A DNA stretch of 22,130 bases from a virus. This document shows, piece after piece, positions 7,275-13,556 of this stretch (positions are counted from its first letter, which is position 1; the number at the start of each line of letters is the position of its first letter). A model generated the notes under the pieces. That model searched no databases, was not told the DNA's origin, and saw only the letters and a program-made list of their open reading frames with translations. The stretch is from the IMG/VR virus record IMGVR_UViG_3300042938_000870, positions 1 through 22,130 of that record, one strand, 5' to 3'. A program made the translations under genes and the position numbers.

Positions 7275-8488
7275 CGATACGCGCACAGATCGCCTTTGAT
7301 CTCTCCCTGACTACCGGGGTTAATTTCTTCACGCTGGATGATGTCGATAAGGGCGTATTGGATAACACGGCCTATGTGCTCGGCGGGGATGTGCTGACTG
7401 ATGTTACGCAGTACGTTCGCGGGATCTCGGTTAAGCGTGGCAGGAGTCGCATCCTTGAAAAGTTCACTTCAGGCCAGGCGAATGTCTCGCTAGATAATCG
7501 AACGCGCATCTTCGACCCTGCCTATGCTGCTGGCCCGTACTTCGGGCAGATCCTCCCGCGCAAGCAACTAGTGATCGACGAAGACGGGGAGGAGATCTTT
7601 ACCGGCTTCGTTGAAGACTGGAACTTTAACTATCCGCAATCAGGATTTAATGCCATCGCTGAAGTCTCCGCTAGCGATGGCTTCTCCATCCTCGCTCAGC
7701 AAACTCTCTCTGCCGGTACTGCTACCGCTCAGCTCTCAGGCGCGCGTGTCGCTGCTGAACTGGACGCTGTCGGATGGTCAGCAGTGAAGCGAGATATAGG
7801 CGTGGGGCAATCAACGTTGGATGCTGACGTGATCCCGGCGAATACGAACGTGCTTCAGTATTTGCAGAAGGTTGAGACTTCAGAGTTCGGCGCGCTGTTC
7901 ATGGATCGCGCGGGCGCTGTTGCGTTCCGTGATCGTGCAGAACTTCAGGCCTTCACTACTGGAGTGACGTTCTCCTCTAGCGGCATCCCTTACAGGGATA
8001 TTGCGATTGTGTGGGGAACGGAGGAAATGAAAAATAGCGTCGCGATTACCTTCACTTCTGGCGGCTCTGTCGCAGGAACTGCAATCGCTGATGACACTAC
8101 TGCTCAGGCCGCTTACGGGATTATGGATGCTTCCTACGCAACGATCCTAAGCAGCCCGGTTGAAGCGTCAGCGCTCGCATCCTGGCTAGTCGGGCTTTAC
8201 GCGCAACCGCAATACCGCGTGGACTCATTGACAGTCAGGCTGGAGGCGATCAGCGCAGCAAATAAGGCGAGCGTGCTGGATCTCGAATTAGGCGATGTCG
8301 TAAGGGTGGAGTTCACTCCTTCAGGTATTGGCGCTGTCGTCTCGCAGATCGTGAGCATTGATCAGATCTCGCATGAGATTTCTATAGACAGCCATGATGT
8401 GACATTCACTCTGTCGGAAGCGCTCGCAGCTTTCATTCTGGATGATGCTTTGTTTGGCGTTCTAGATGAAGATATCCTAGGTTTCTGA
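7271..8488 (+). CDS. Minor tail protein (distal tail/baseplate)
   Basis: A 405-residue protein whose ATG overlaps the tape measure stop. The segment ISVKRGRSRILEKF, then ANVSLDNRTRIFDP and KQLVIDEDGEEIFTGFVEDW matches the N-terminal domain of actinophage minor tail proteins that follow the tape measure gene (baseplate hub or distal tail role). The C-terminal half is beta-rich and ends in hydrophobic, acidic repeats (FILDDALFGVLDEDILGF). It probably forms part of the tail tip that links the tube to the receptor-binding fibre encoded next. Confidence 0.75.
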   Translation: MTIRAQIAFDLSLTTGVNFFTLDDVDKGVLDNTAYVLGGDVLTDVTQYVRGISVKRGRSRILEKFTSGQANVSLDNRTRIFDPAYAAGPYFGQILPRKQLVIDEDGEEIFTGFVEDWNFNYPQSGFNAIAEVSASDGFSILAQQTLSAGTATAQLSGARVAAELDAVGWSAVKRDIGVGQSTLDADVIPANTNVLQYLQKVETSEFGALFMDRAGAVAFRDRAELQAFTTGVTFSSSGIPYRDIAIVWGTEEMKNSVAITFTSGGSVAGTAIADDTTAQAAYGIMDASYATILSSPVEASALASWLVGLYAQPQYRVDSLTVRLEAISAANKASVLDLELGDVVRVEFTPSGIGAVVSQIVSIDQISHEISIDSHDVTFTLSEALAAFILDDALFGVLDEDILGF

Positions 8489-8503
8489 GAGAGGAAGATA
8501 ATT

Positions 8504-9679
8504 ATGGTGGCGTTTCTGAGCGGGGCGGTTTTGACAGCCGCTAACTTGAATTCGGCCTTTAATGCGCTAACGATTCGGACGGTCACGGGAACCTCCGATA
8601 CGTTGGTTCTGGCCGATGCCGGGGGCTGTGTTACTTACTCGAATGCATCCGCTACTACTTCAACAATCCCGCCGTTCTCATCGATTGCTTATGCAACGGG
8701 AACGAAGATCGTTCTAGTGAATCTTGGGGCCGGTGTTGTCACGGTCACGGCAGGCGCTGGAGTCACCGTCAACGGGGCGACCCTCACGCTCGCACAGAAC
8801 GCTGGCGGGACATGCATCAAGACAGCGACGAACACTTGGTCGTTCCTCCCTTTTTCTAGCGGTGTCGGCGCGGCGAACTTCAGCGATGCGGCGACCGGCA
8901 CCTACTCCGGTTTCAAATACCTGACCTTCTCGGCGAGCGGCACTATCACGGTCACGACGGCGGGATTCGCGGACATCGTCGTGCAAGCCGGTGGTGGTGG
9001 TGCAGCTTCAGGAAACAGCAACTACGGCGGTGGCGGCGGTGGCGCCGGTGGCGCACTCATCATCACTAACGCATACCTACCCGTCGGCACATTAACGGTC
9101 ACAGTTGGCGCTGGCGGTGTCGGAGGCGCAGCAATAACTGGCGTTGATTTTACAACAGGCCAATCGTCACGAATTGGGGACTACTACTCACCCGGTGGGG
9201 GCAGTGGCTGCTCATATCAGGACATTTCACGCGGCCAAATATCAGCTAGCGGTGGCGGTGGGTCAGGTGGCACAGCGACACTCACTGGTGGAACTGGCAC
9301 ACCAGGTATCGGCAACAATGGCGGCAACGGCGCCGTTACCGCTTTTGGTGCAACGACTGCTGGCGGTGGCGGTGGTGGTGGTGGTGCGGCCGGTAGTAAT
9401 GCCAGTGCGTCAACAGGTGGCGATGGCGGCACCGGCGCAACAACGTCTATCGCAGGTACGACACCAACCGGCGCATACGTCGCCGGTGCCTATTTGTTCG
9501 CTGGCGGTGGTGGCGGCTCAGGCGCAACAACACCAGGCACCGCGACGAGTGGCGGTGGAGCGGCAGGAGCAACCGGCACAAATGGCACGGCCAACAAAGG
9601 TGGTGGCGGTGGGTCAGGTCGAACTGGTGTAAGCGGTAACGGCGGATCTGGCATCGTAATAGTGAGGGTGGCAGTGTGA
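8504..9679 (+). CDS. Glycine-rich tail fibre / receptor-binding protein
   Basis: A 391-residue protein with AGAGGAAG upstream. Residues 1 to about 120 are a non-repetitive N-terminal domain (VAFLSGAVLTAANLNSAFN is a common opening of phage fibre proteins). From about residue 140 the chain turns into a glycine-rich domain with many Gly-Gly-Gly-Gly runs and ends GSGIVIVRVAV, the typical end of the phage glycine-rich adhesin domain, which folds as polyglycine-II helices and binds the host receptor. The corresponding DNA is built from GGT/GGC codons and differs clearly from its neighbours. Order after minor tail protein fits a tip fibre. Confidence 0.8.
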   Translation: MVAFLSGAVLTAANLNSAFNALTIRTVTGTSDTLVLADAGGCVTYSNASATTSTIPPFSSIAYATGTKIVLVNLGAGVVTVTAGAGVTVNGATLTLAQNAGGTCIKTATNTWSFLPFSSGVGAANFSDAATGTYSGFKYLTFSASGTITVTTAGFADIVVQAGGGGAASGNSNYGGGGGGAGGALIITNAYLPVGTLTVTVGAGGVGGAAITGVDFTTGQSSRIGDYYSPGGGSGCSYQDISRGQISASGGGGSGGTATLTGGTGTPGIGNNGGNGAVTAFGATTAGGGGGGGGAAGSNASASTGGDGGTGATTSIAGTTPTGAYVAGAYLFAGGGGGSGATTPGTATSGGGAAGATGTNGTANKGGGGGSGRTGVSGNGGSGIVIVRVAV

Positions 9680-9942
9680 TGGCTCATTTCGCGCAGGTTG
9701 ACGAGTACGGCATCGTTCGCGAGGTAATCGTGATCAGTAACAGTGATTGCGGCGGGGGAACCTTCCCCGCATCGGAACCGATCGGGCAGGCGTTCATTAA
9801 CGGCCCGCACCCCGACTGCCTCGCCCTCGAAGGGGTTTGGAAGCAGACGAGTTATTCTTCATCCTTCCGGGGCTGTTTCGCTGGTTTGGGATTCTCCTAC
9901 GATCCCGTGGCCGACATCTTCGTTCCTCCCGCTGCACCATGA
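9679..9942 (+). CDS. Small tail-associated protein
   Basis: Start ATG 9679 shares a base with the fibre stop (TGATG); a GTG three bases earlier would add one Met. The 87-residue product (MAHFAQVDEYGIVREVIVISNSD, later WKQTSYSSSFRGCFAGLGFSYD, ending in IFVPP) resembles small structural proteins of marine and freshwater phages that follow tail fibre genes and begin MAHFAxLDxxxxVxxVIVVxN. They have a small beta fold and an aromatic WKQTSY motif. Role in the virion is not established; position suggests tail tip or fibre. Confidence 0.65.
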   Translation: MAHFAQVDEYGIVREVIVISNSDCGGGTFPASEPIGQAFINGPHPDCLALEGVWKQTSYSSSFRGCFAGLGFSYDPVADIFVPPAAP

Positions 9943-10232
9943 GCACTGACCCGCTCGCGTTCGTCGGGCTAGCCGTCGCGTTGCTCGCGGGCCTGTCGTG
10001 GATCATCAAGGCTCAAATCAACATGAGCAAGCAGTTCACCCCGAACGGTGGATCATCGCTCAGGGATGCCGTCAACCGGTTGGAGAAGGACGCGCAGGAG
10101 ATGCGGGCCGACGTGAAGGAACTTCGCAACCGTGCCGACGAATCACAAGAGCGCATCATTAACTCCGTCGGCAAGGTTCACGCTCGGCTAGATGAGCATG
10201 TCCGCGATCATCTGACAGCGAAGGAGAAGTGA
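9939..10232 (+). CDS. One-TM coiled-coil membrane protein (DUF2746-like)
   Basis: The ATG overlaps the preceding stop by four bases; a longer reading frame to 9837 has no support. The 97-residue protein has one membrane span (about residues 5-25) followed by a predicted coiled coil with heptad-like spacing (RLEKDAQEMRADVKELRNRADESQERI). The segment QFTPNGGSSLRDAVNRLE is typical of an actinophage family encoded beside holins (DUF2746-like), often suggested to act in lysis. It stands just before a holin and endolysin. The lysis role is inferred from context. Confidence 0.65.
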   Translation: MSTDPLAFVGLAVALLAGLSWIIKAQINMSKQFTPNGGSSLRDAVNRLEKDAQEMRADVKELRNRADESQERIINSVGKVHARLDEHVRDHLTAKEK

Positions 10233-10460
10233 ATGAGAACGAAAGCGTTTTGGATCGATGCGGGAGAGCGAACTATCAGGACGATTGCCCAATCCCTTCT
10301 TGCGCTGATGGGAACGGATGCGCTCGGGATCGTTGGCTTGGACTGGATGCAGATGTTCAGCGTTGCTCTTGGCGCGGGACTTATGTCGCTTCTCACTTCC
10401 ATCGTTGCCACTGGAGTAGGCGATAAGGGTACGGCTGAATTTTTGGAGAAGGAATCATGA
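10233..10460 (+). CDS. Holin, r1t-like
   Basis: A 75-residue protein that starts one base after the previous stop. It has a short N-terminal segment with ERTIRTIAQSLLALMG, a DWMQMFSVALGAGLMSLLTSIVA helix and a charged tail, the layout of the phage r1t holin family (two membrane helices). It would oligomerise in the host membrane and release the endolysin. Its stop overlaps the start of a tiny ORF and the endolysin follows at once. Confidence 0.85.
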   Translation: MRTKAFWIDAGERTIRTIAQSLLALMGTDALGIVGLDWMQMFSVALGAGLMSLLTSIVATGVGDKGTAEFLEKES

Positions 10461-10561
10461 GCACAATGTTTGAGGATCAGATCCCGGTTGAGCCTGTAGA
10501 GGGCGGCGCATTCGTTGACATTGAGGAGGCGGGCGAAGATGGCGAAGAAGTACCTTTCTAG
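10457..10561 (+). CDS. Tiny acidic ORF between holin and endolysin
   Basis: ATG 10457 overlaps the holin stop (ATGA) with GGAGAAGGA just upstream, and the frame runs 34 codons to TAG 10559-10561. The product (MSTMFEDQIPVEPVEGGAF, then DIEEAGEDGEEVPF) is strongly acidic. It overlaps the endolysin start (10539) by 23 nt and contains that gene's ribosome binding site. It may be a real small protein or mainly a translational coupler for the endolysin. No family recognised. Confidence 0.5.
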   Translation: MSTMFEDQIPVEPVEGGAFVDIEEAGEDGEEVPF

Positions 10562-10961
10562 GAACATTAATGAAGTCATTACTTGGAGCCGCAATCAGGT
10601 AAAGAATCCAACGCAAGATTGGACCGGGCTTTGCCAGAGCCATTGCCGGCAGGCCTACGGTGTTCCTGCCTGGGCTCCGTCTGCGATCTCGGCTTGGAGG
10701 AAGATCCCTGACGCTCAGAAGCACATCGGAGGGAAGCCGAAGGATGCTCCTCGCGGCGCTCTGCTCTACTACTCAGGCGGGAAGTTCGGTCACGTCGCTA
10801 TCGCGGTAGGCAAGAAGACGAATACGAATTGCCTGAGCAATGACTATGTGCGCGCTGGCATGATTGATTCATGCTCGCGCGATTTCCCAAGATGGGGGCT
10901 GAAATATCTTGGGTATTCGGCATGGACCCCGAGCGGAAGCCTTCGACTAGACCCGAAATAG
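10539..10961 (+). CDS. Endolysin, Cys/His peptidase (CHAP/NlpC-P60 type)
   Basis: Start ATG 10539 has GAGGAGG at 10523-10529. The 140-residue protein has a papain-like amidase pattern: catalytic Cys candidate C32 (DWTGLCQSHCRQAYG), then APRGALLYYSGG and the His motif KFGHVAIAVG (H85). The segments resemble actinophage and actinobacterial peptidoglycan amidases/endopeptidases with CHAP or NlpC/P60 folds. No cell-wall-binding domain or signal peptide is present, so the enzyme is short and should depend on the holin. C36 is an alternative nucleophile. It is the last gene of the rightward block and ends at a bidirectional hairpin. Confidence 0.75.
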   Translation: MAKKYLSRNINEVITWSRNQVKNPTQDWTGLCQSHCRQAYGVPAWAPSAISAWRKIPDAQKHIGGKPKDAPRGALLYYSGGKFGHVAIAVGKKTNTNCLSNDYVRAGMIDSCSRDFPRWGLKYLGYSAWTPSGSLRLDPK

Positions 10962-10964
10962 AAA

Positions 10965-10997
10965 ATGCCCCGCAGAGAGTCAATCTCTGCGGGGCAT
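10965..10997. terminator. Bidirectional terminator hairpin
   Basis: A perfect 14-bp inverted repeat (10965-10978 ATGCCCCGCAGAGA and 10984-10997) with a 5-nt loop. It begins four bases after the endolysin stop and lies between convergent genes, so it can end transcription from both sides. On the plus strand there is little T after the stem; on the minus strand it is followed by TTTTC. Confidence 0.8.
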
Positions 10998-11007
10998 CTC
11001 CTTGTGC

Positions 11008-11223
11008 CTAATCGTCTTGCGAGGCTCTCAGATTGTCTGCAATCGCCGCTGAGATGTACTTATGGAGCGTCATGCGGCTAATCCCGGCAATATAAGAGAG
11101 CTGCTTAATGTTCATTCCTTCTTTATGCGCTTGGACGCATTCAGCGATGAGATCTGAGAAAGCCGCTCGCTGCTCGGCTAGTGCTGCCTGATGCCTGCTT
11201 GCTGCTACTTCTAGGCTGTTCAC
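11008..11223 (-). CDS. Small HTH DNA-binding protein
   Basis: A 71-residue protein beginning at GTG (11223-11221) that overlaps the stop of the PrimPol gene (GTGA). The C-terminal half contains a helix-turn-helix (MNIKQLSYIAGISRMTLHKYI, about residues 37-57), preceded by a helical, coiled-coil-like N-terminus (EVAASRHQAALAEQRAAF). It is likely a small regulator or DNA-binding factor; target unknown. It ends the minus-strand transcript next to the bidirectional terminator. Confidence 0.65.
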   Translation of the reverse strand: MNSLEVAASRHQAALAEQRAAFSDLIAECVQAHKEGMNIKQLSYIAGISRMTLHKYISAAIADNLRASQDD

Positions 11224-11681
11224 TTCAGCACCAAACTCGCGAGGCTGGCAGGTAGCGCGATTGGCTCCATGCCATCCATCTCGTGATAGGCGATCCCGTC
11301 AGGATGAATGCTCGGGGGAGCAACAACGTAGCCGTTGTATTTGATGTCGATTCCATCACCGAGCTTCCCGCGAACGGGGCCTAGTTGCTCGGTGCGGTAG
11401 TAGAGGTGGAATCCGTCAGCGGTTCCTACTGTGTGCGTTGCTGGCAGAGATCCCACTAGCGCGAGATCTGGCCCGTTCCTATGGTCAACGTCAATGATGA
11501 TGAGTCCAGATGGAGCGCAGGCTATGCCGATGTTCCCACCATCAGGCCAAGAATCAATGATGTTGTGATCAGTCGTCGCACTCTTGTAACCGCTCGGCGC
11601 GTAACGCGGGTTCGGCTGCTTTGAGTGTGGCGCGAGCGGGAAGACAAGCCATCCGCGCTCTGCGTAGGTATGTGCGTTCAT
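11220..11681 (-). CDS. Stand-alone PrimPol (AEP) domain protein
   Basis: A 153-residue protein with the bifunctional DNA primase/polymerase N-terminal domain (PF09250 type). Motif I is the two acidic residues D64 and D66 (GLIIIDVDHRNG), motif II is H92 (GFHLYYR), and motif III lies around D112 (GDGIDIKYNGYVVAPPSIHPDG). These residues form the metal and nucleotide site of archaeo-eukaryotic primases. In most phages this domain is fused to a helicase; here it is alone and no helicase partner is seen in the window. The start is supported by the CTAGGGAGGAA site upstream. It might prime replication or act in repair, but this is not proved. Confidence 0.75.
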   Translation of the reverse strand: MNAHTYAERGWLVFPLAPHSKQPNPRYAPSGYKSATTDHNIIDSWPDGGNIGIACAPSGLIIIDVDHRNGPDLALVGSLPATHTVGTADGFHLYYRTEQLGPVRGKLGDGIDIKYNGYVVAPPSIHPDGIAYHEMDGMEPIALPASLASLVLK

Positions 11682-11686
11682 TCTGT

Positions 11687-11697
11687 TTCCTCCCTAG
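11687..11697 (-). promoter_or_regulatory. Extended ribosome binding motif CTAGGGAGGAA
   Basis: Identical 11-mer found before five genes in the window: here (PrimPol), 12002-12012, 13682-13692, 14404-14414 and 20692-20702. It extends a normal Shine-Dalgarno core (GGGAGGA) with a constant CTA, 4-6 nt from the start codon. Confidence 0.7.
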
Positions 11698-11713
11698 TTA
11701 TTTGGCCTTGCGT

Positions 11714-11753
11714 GCGCTCTGAGGAATCGAACCTCAGCGAAGACCGTCAGCGC
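11714..11753 (-). ncRNA. tRNA-elbow-like intergenic element, copy A
   Basis: Forty nucleotides, read on the minus strand: GCGCT, an 11-nt linker (GACGGTCTTCG), stem CTGAGG, loop TTCGATT, stem CCTCAG, then AGCGC, followed by ACGCAAGG. GCGCT pairs with AGCGC. The stem-loop has the form of a tRNA T-arm. It starts 6 nt after the stop of the upstream gene (11760) and ends 32 nt before the PrimPol start. Compared with other copies the arms change but still pair. Function unknown; see the findings. Confidence 0.75.
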
Positions 11754-11759
11754 GTATTA

Positions 11760-11996
11760 CTAGAACTTGATTGCGGCTGTCATCTCTCCCTGAACCATTG
11801 AGTAACCGCTGAAGCGGAAGTAGCCCTTAGCGTTCAGAGCCTTATCTGCGAGCTTGACGACATCAGCACCATCCTTAACAATGATCTGCTCAATCAACTT
11901 GCGGCCTCCGATTTCGCAAACGTCAACGTAAACGATTCCGGCTGTCTTGGCTGTCTTGTCTTGGTCAAGGATGACGATTGCGGCGGTGGTGTTCAT
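11760..11996 (-). CDS. Small protein of unknown function
   Basis: A 78-residue protein with alternating strands and helices (MNTTAAIVILDQDKTAKTAG, GRKLIEQIIVKDGADVVKLADKALNAKGYFRFSGYSMVQGEM in segments). It has no recognised catalytic motif. It follows a promoter at 12032-12061 and a CTAGGGAGGAA site, and precedes copy A of the 40-nt element and PrimPol, so it is the first gene of that transcript. I do not recognise the family. Confidence 0.6.
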   Translation of the reverse strand: MNTTAAIVILDQDKTAKTAGIVYVDVCEIGGRKLIEQIIVKDGADVVKLADKALNAKGYFRFSGYSMVQGEMTAAIKF

Positions 11997-12031
11997 TTTG
12001 GTTCCTCCCTAGTGGCTTGCTCTGTGTCTTA

Positions 12032-12061
12032 ATTAAAGCATCCCTAATCTGAGGATGTCAA
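12032..12061 (-). promoter_or_regulatory. Minus-strand promoter (TTGACA)
   Basis: On the minus strand TTGACA (+ coordinates 12056-12061) is followed after about 17-18 nt by TTTAAT/CTTTAA near 12032-12038. The surrounding bases (TGTGTAAA upstream, CTTGACATCCTCA, TTAAGACA) repeat at 14274-14302. The spacer carries an imperfect dyad (TCCTCA and TAGGGA). It should drive the gene at 11996 and beyond. Confidence 0.65.
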
Positions 12062-12076
12062 GCGCTTTACACAGAA

Positions 12077-12505
12077 TCAGGGAACTAAGTTATTGCAGCC
12101 GTGACCGCCGGACCAGTGACGCCAGCCGCGAGGAATGAGGATCACGAAGACGAATGCAGCATCCTGATAGGCCTCTGCCCATCGCTTAATGGGCTTCGAG
12201 TGAAGCCGCCTAAGGATCGCTCTCGCCTCGCTACGGGGCATCCCTGCATCCCTCAGACGTGCGTACACGTTCCAGCCTGCGCCGTGCCTCCAATGGTTAT
12301 CGAGGAACTGCCATTTACCTTGCGCGCTAGATATTGGATTCTGCGCTCTCGGGTTCCCGTGGCTTTCACGATTCGCCACGCATTCAGCGAACGGACGCCA
12401 CCGAACGGGGATCTCTGCCGCCTGGCTGATTGCTCTGGCGGGGAGGCTTGCTGGTGCTTCTCTAGGGATCATCATTGCTGCTGCGAATACCAGATTTTCT
12501 ATCAT
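12077..12505 (-). CDS. Lysozyme-like transglycosylase-type protein
   Basis: Contains a lysozyme-like core: PFAECVANRESHGN (candidate catalytic Glu E47 counted from the 12505 start), AQNPISSAQGKWQFLDNHW, and a C-terminal GWRHWSGGHGCN. These segments resemble actinobacterial Rpf/transglycosylase-like cell-wall enzymes. The start is uncertain: ATG 12505 gives MIENLVFAAAMMIPREAP, a possible short signal or anchor; GTG at 12541 and 12520 are alternatives, all with weak ribosome sites. The 142-residue protein is on the minus strand, away from the lysis cassette, so it may help DNA entry, cell-wall remodelling or superinfection control rather than lysis. Confidence 0.6.
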   Translation of the reverse strand: MIENLVFAAAMMIPREAPASLPARAISQAAEIPVRWRPFAECVANRESHGNPRAQNPISSAQGKWQFLDNHWRHGAGWNVYARLRDAGMPRSEARAILRRLHSKPIKRWAEAYQDAAFVFVILIPRGWRHWSGGHGCNNLVP

Positions 12506-12600
12506 TAGATGTCCGATCACTCGGGGATAGGGACGGCGCACAATGGGCGCAAGAGCCGGAATCGCACCGGGTCAACTGAAAAAGACCCTAGCATGATGTT

Positions 12601-12675
12601 GTGCAATGGTTCATGCTCATTGAATTAATCGCCTGCGCGGTTCTGCTGACGCTCGCGGCGCGTGGCAATGGCTAA
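12601..12675 (+). CDS. Hydrophobic mini-ORF leading into the WhiB gene
   Basis: A GTG (12601), or the in-frame ATG at 12613, opens a 24- or 20-codon frame with one clear membrane-type helix (MLIELIACAVLLTLAARGNG). It ends in TAA at 12673-12675, overlapping the start of the WhiB gene. No good ribosome site precedes it. It may be a small membrane protein or a translational leader for WhiB. Support is limited to the hydrophobic pattern and the overlap. Confidence 0.35.
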   Translation: MQWFMLIELIACAVLLTLAARGNG

Positions 12676-12913
12676 GTTAAAAGATCTTTGGATAGAGCAA
12701 GCCGCCTGCGTAGGTACTGACCCTGAAATTTGGTTCACGGCAGATCCTGCATCCTTTGAATATTGCGTAGCCGTGTCGATCTGCAAGCGCTGCGAGGTTC
12801 GCAGGCCTTGCTATCAAAGTGCCATAGATCGGCGCGAGCATTACGGGATTTGGGGAGGAATTGATTTCACTACCCTTGACCGAAGACGCAGAAAAGCCCC
12901 GGCTAATTTCTAG
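12662..12913 (+). CDS. WhiB-family Fe-S transcription factor
   Basis: An 83-residue protein (start GTG 12662; ATG 12668 is an alternative two residues later). Cysteines at 16, 41, 44 and 50 (C-x24-C-x2-C-x5-C) would hold a [4Fe-4S] cluster; an extra Cys is at 35. The GIWGGID turn motif and the basic tail (RRRRKAP) follow, as in WhiB proteins that bind sigma factor and DNA. WhiB genes occur in Actinobacteria and their phages, so this is the best host clue. Its stop codon lies within the terminator hairpin. Phage WhiB proteins can alter host transcription; that role is inferred. Confidence 0.9.
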   Translation: MAMAKLKDLWIEQAACVGTDPEIWFTADPASFEYCVAVSICKRCEVRRPCYQSAIDRREHYGIWGGIDFTTLDRRRRKAPANF

Positions 12914-12923
12914 CCGGGGCTTT
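12893..12923. terminator. Bidirectional terminator overlapping the WhiB stop
   Basis: A perfect 13-bp inverted repeat (12893-12905 and 12911-12923, GC-rich CCCCGGC core) with a 5-nt loop. On the plus strand TTTCCTT follows and on the minus strand TTTTC follows. It covers the WhiB stop codon (12911-12913) and lies five bases beyond the stop of the convergent minus-strand gene at 12928, so it serves both. Confidence 0.85.
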
Positions 12924-12927
12924 CCTT

Positions 12928-13089
12928 CTACTTCTTGAAGTCGATCACTTCCACGCGAAGCGAGAGGCTCTCAAAGTCTGCGCGCATCTTGCCAAATCGC
13001 TTCAGCGATGTGCTCAACTGCGCGAACGGGATCTCGGTCTTCGGCATCGTCAGCGTGAAGATGACCTTCTTGCTCTGCTTCTTGCTCAT
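12928..13089 (-). CDS. Small basic protein of unknown function
   Basis: ATG at 13089-13087 with AAAAAGGAGA upstream; 53 residues. The product is lysine-rich at the N-terminus (MSKKQSKKVIFTLTMPKTE) and has a strand-helix pattern (FAQLSTSLKRFGKMRADF). No family recognised. It is the last gene of the minus-strand series that starts at 14234, and it is followed by the terminator instead of a 40-nt element. Confidence 0.6.
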   Translation of the reverse strand: MSKKQSKKVIFTLTMPKTEIPFAQLSTSLKRFGKMRADFESLSLRVEVIDFKK

Positions 13090-13120
13090 TGCATTCTCCT
13101 TTTTGGTTGGGATGTTGCGT

Positions 13121-13160
13121 GCGCTTCAGGGAGTCGAACCCTGACAAAGACCATCAGCGC
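13121..13160 (-). ncRNA. tRNA-elbow-like intergenic element, copy B
   Basis: Minus-strand order: GCGCT, linker GATGGTCTTTG, stem TCAGGG, loop TTCGACT, stem CCCTGA, AGCGC, then ACGCAACA. The T-arm stem differs from copies A and C but stays fully paired. It starts 8 nt after the stop of the 102-residue protein gene and ends 31 nt before the start at 13089. Confidence 0.75.
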
Positions 13161-13168
13161 GAGCGTTC

Positions 13169-13477
13169 CTATCTGATACCGGTTTCGTAATTTGTTAGGA
13201 CTACCCATCCGAAAGATTCGCCATTGTCGTGCGAGGCGAGATCCCAAAGGATCTGATAGTCGTGGCCCATCGTTGCCAGGTAGGACTTTGCGAGGATGAC
13301 GGCGGTCCCGGAGCATCCGACCCAATAAGCGTTTTTCCATTCAAAGGAAAGATCTTCACCGGCTTCCGTCTCGAAGCGGTCGCGCTTCTTGGGCCAATCG
13401 GCATAATCTGCCCAGAGCATGGAGGTTTCGGTGAGTCGCTCAAAGTCTCTTTCGTTCATGTAGATCAGGACGTTCAT
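13169..13477 (-). CDS. Hypothetical 102-residue protein
   Basis: ATG at 13477-13475 has AGAGAGGAT upstream; an upstream extension to 13597 would run through a 40-nt element and another gene and is rejected. The 102-residue, rather acidic protein begins MNVLIYMNERDFERLTE, has many aromatic residues (WADYADWPKKRDRFE, FEWKNAYWVGC) and ends in SFGWVVLTNYETGIR. It looks like a compact alpha/beta protein, possibly an inhibitor-like host takeover protein, but no family is recognised. Confidence 0.6.
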   Translation of the reverse strand: MNVLIYMNERDFERLTETSMLWADYADWPKKRDRFETEAGEDLSFEWKNAYWVGCSGTAVILAKSYLATMGHDYQILWDLASHDNGESFGWVVLTNYETGIR

Positions 13478-13509
13478 TGCGTTATCCTCTCTGTTGGTTT
13501 GCCTTGCGT

Positions 13510-13549
13510 GCGCTCGCAGGAGTCGAACCTGCGCGAAGACCGTCAGCGC
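13510..13549 (-). ncRNA. tRNA-elbow-like intergenic element, copy C
   Basis: Minus-strand order: GCGCT, linker GACGGTCTTCG, stem CGCAGG, loop TTCGACT, stem CCTGCG, AGCGC, then ACGCAAGG. It starts 7 nt after the stop of the 39-residue protein gene and ends 32 nt before the start at 13477. Confidence 0.75.
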
Positions 13550-13556
13550 GAAGAAA

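Noticed and set aside
9217-9810. Minus-strand open frames in the fibre gene with long proline runs.
   Set aside because: They are the antisense reading of GGT/GGC glycine codons (poly-proline), have no ribosome binding site and lie inside a clear gene.
12545-12655. A possible tRNA on the minus strand: a T-arm-like hairpin at 12556-12570, followed by GCGCCCA, and a distant GCGCAGG that could pair with it.
   Set aside because: The arms cannot be placed in a cloverleaf: the nearby GGGTC/GACCC stem shares bases with the T-arm and no 5-bp anticodon stem with 7-nt loop is found. It also lacks the GCGCT/AGCGC frame of the five 40-nt elements, so I did not count it as a sixth copy.
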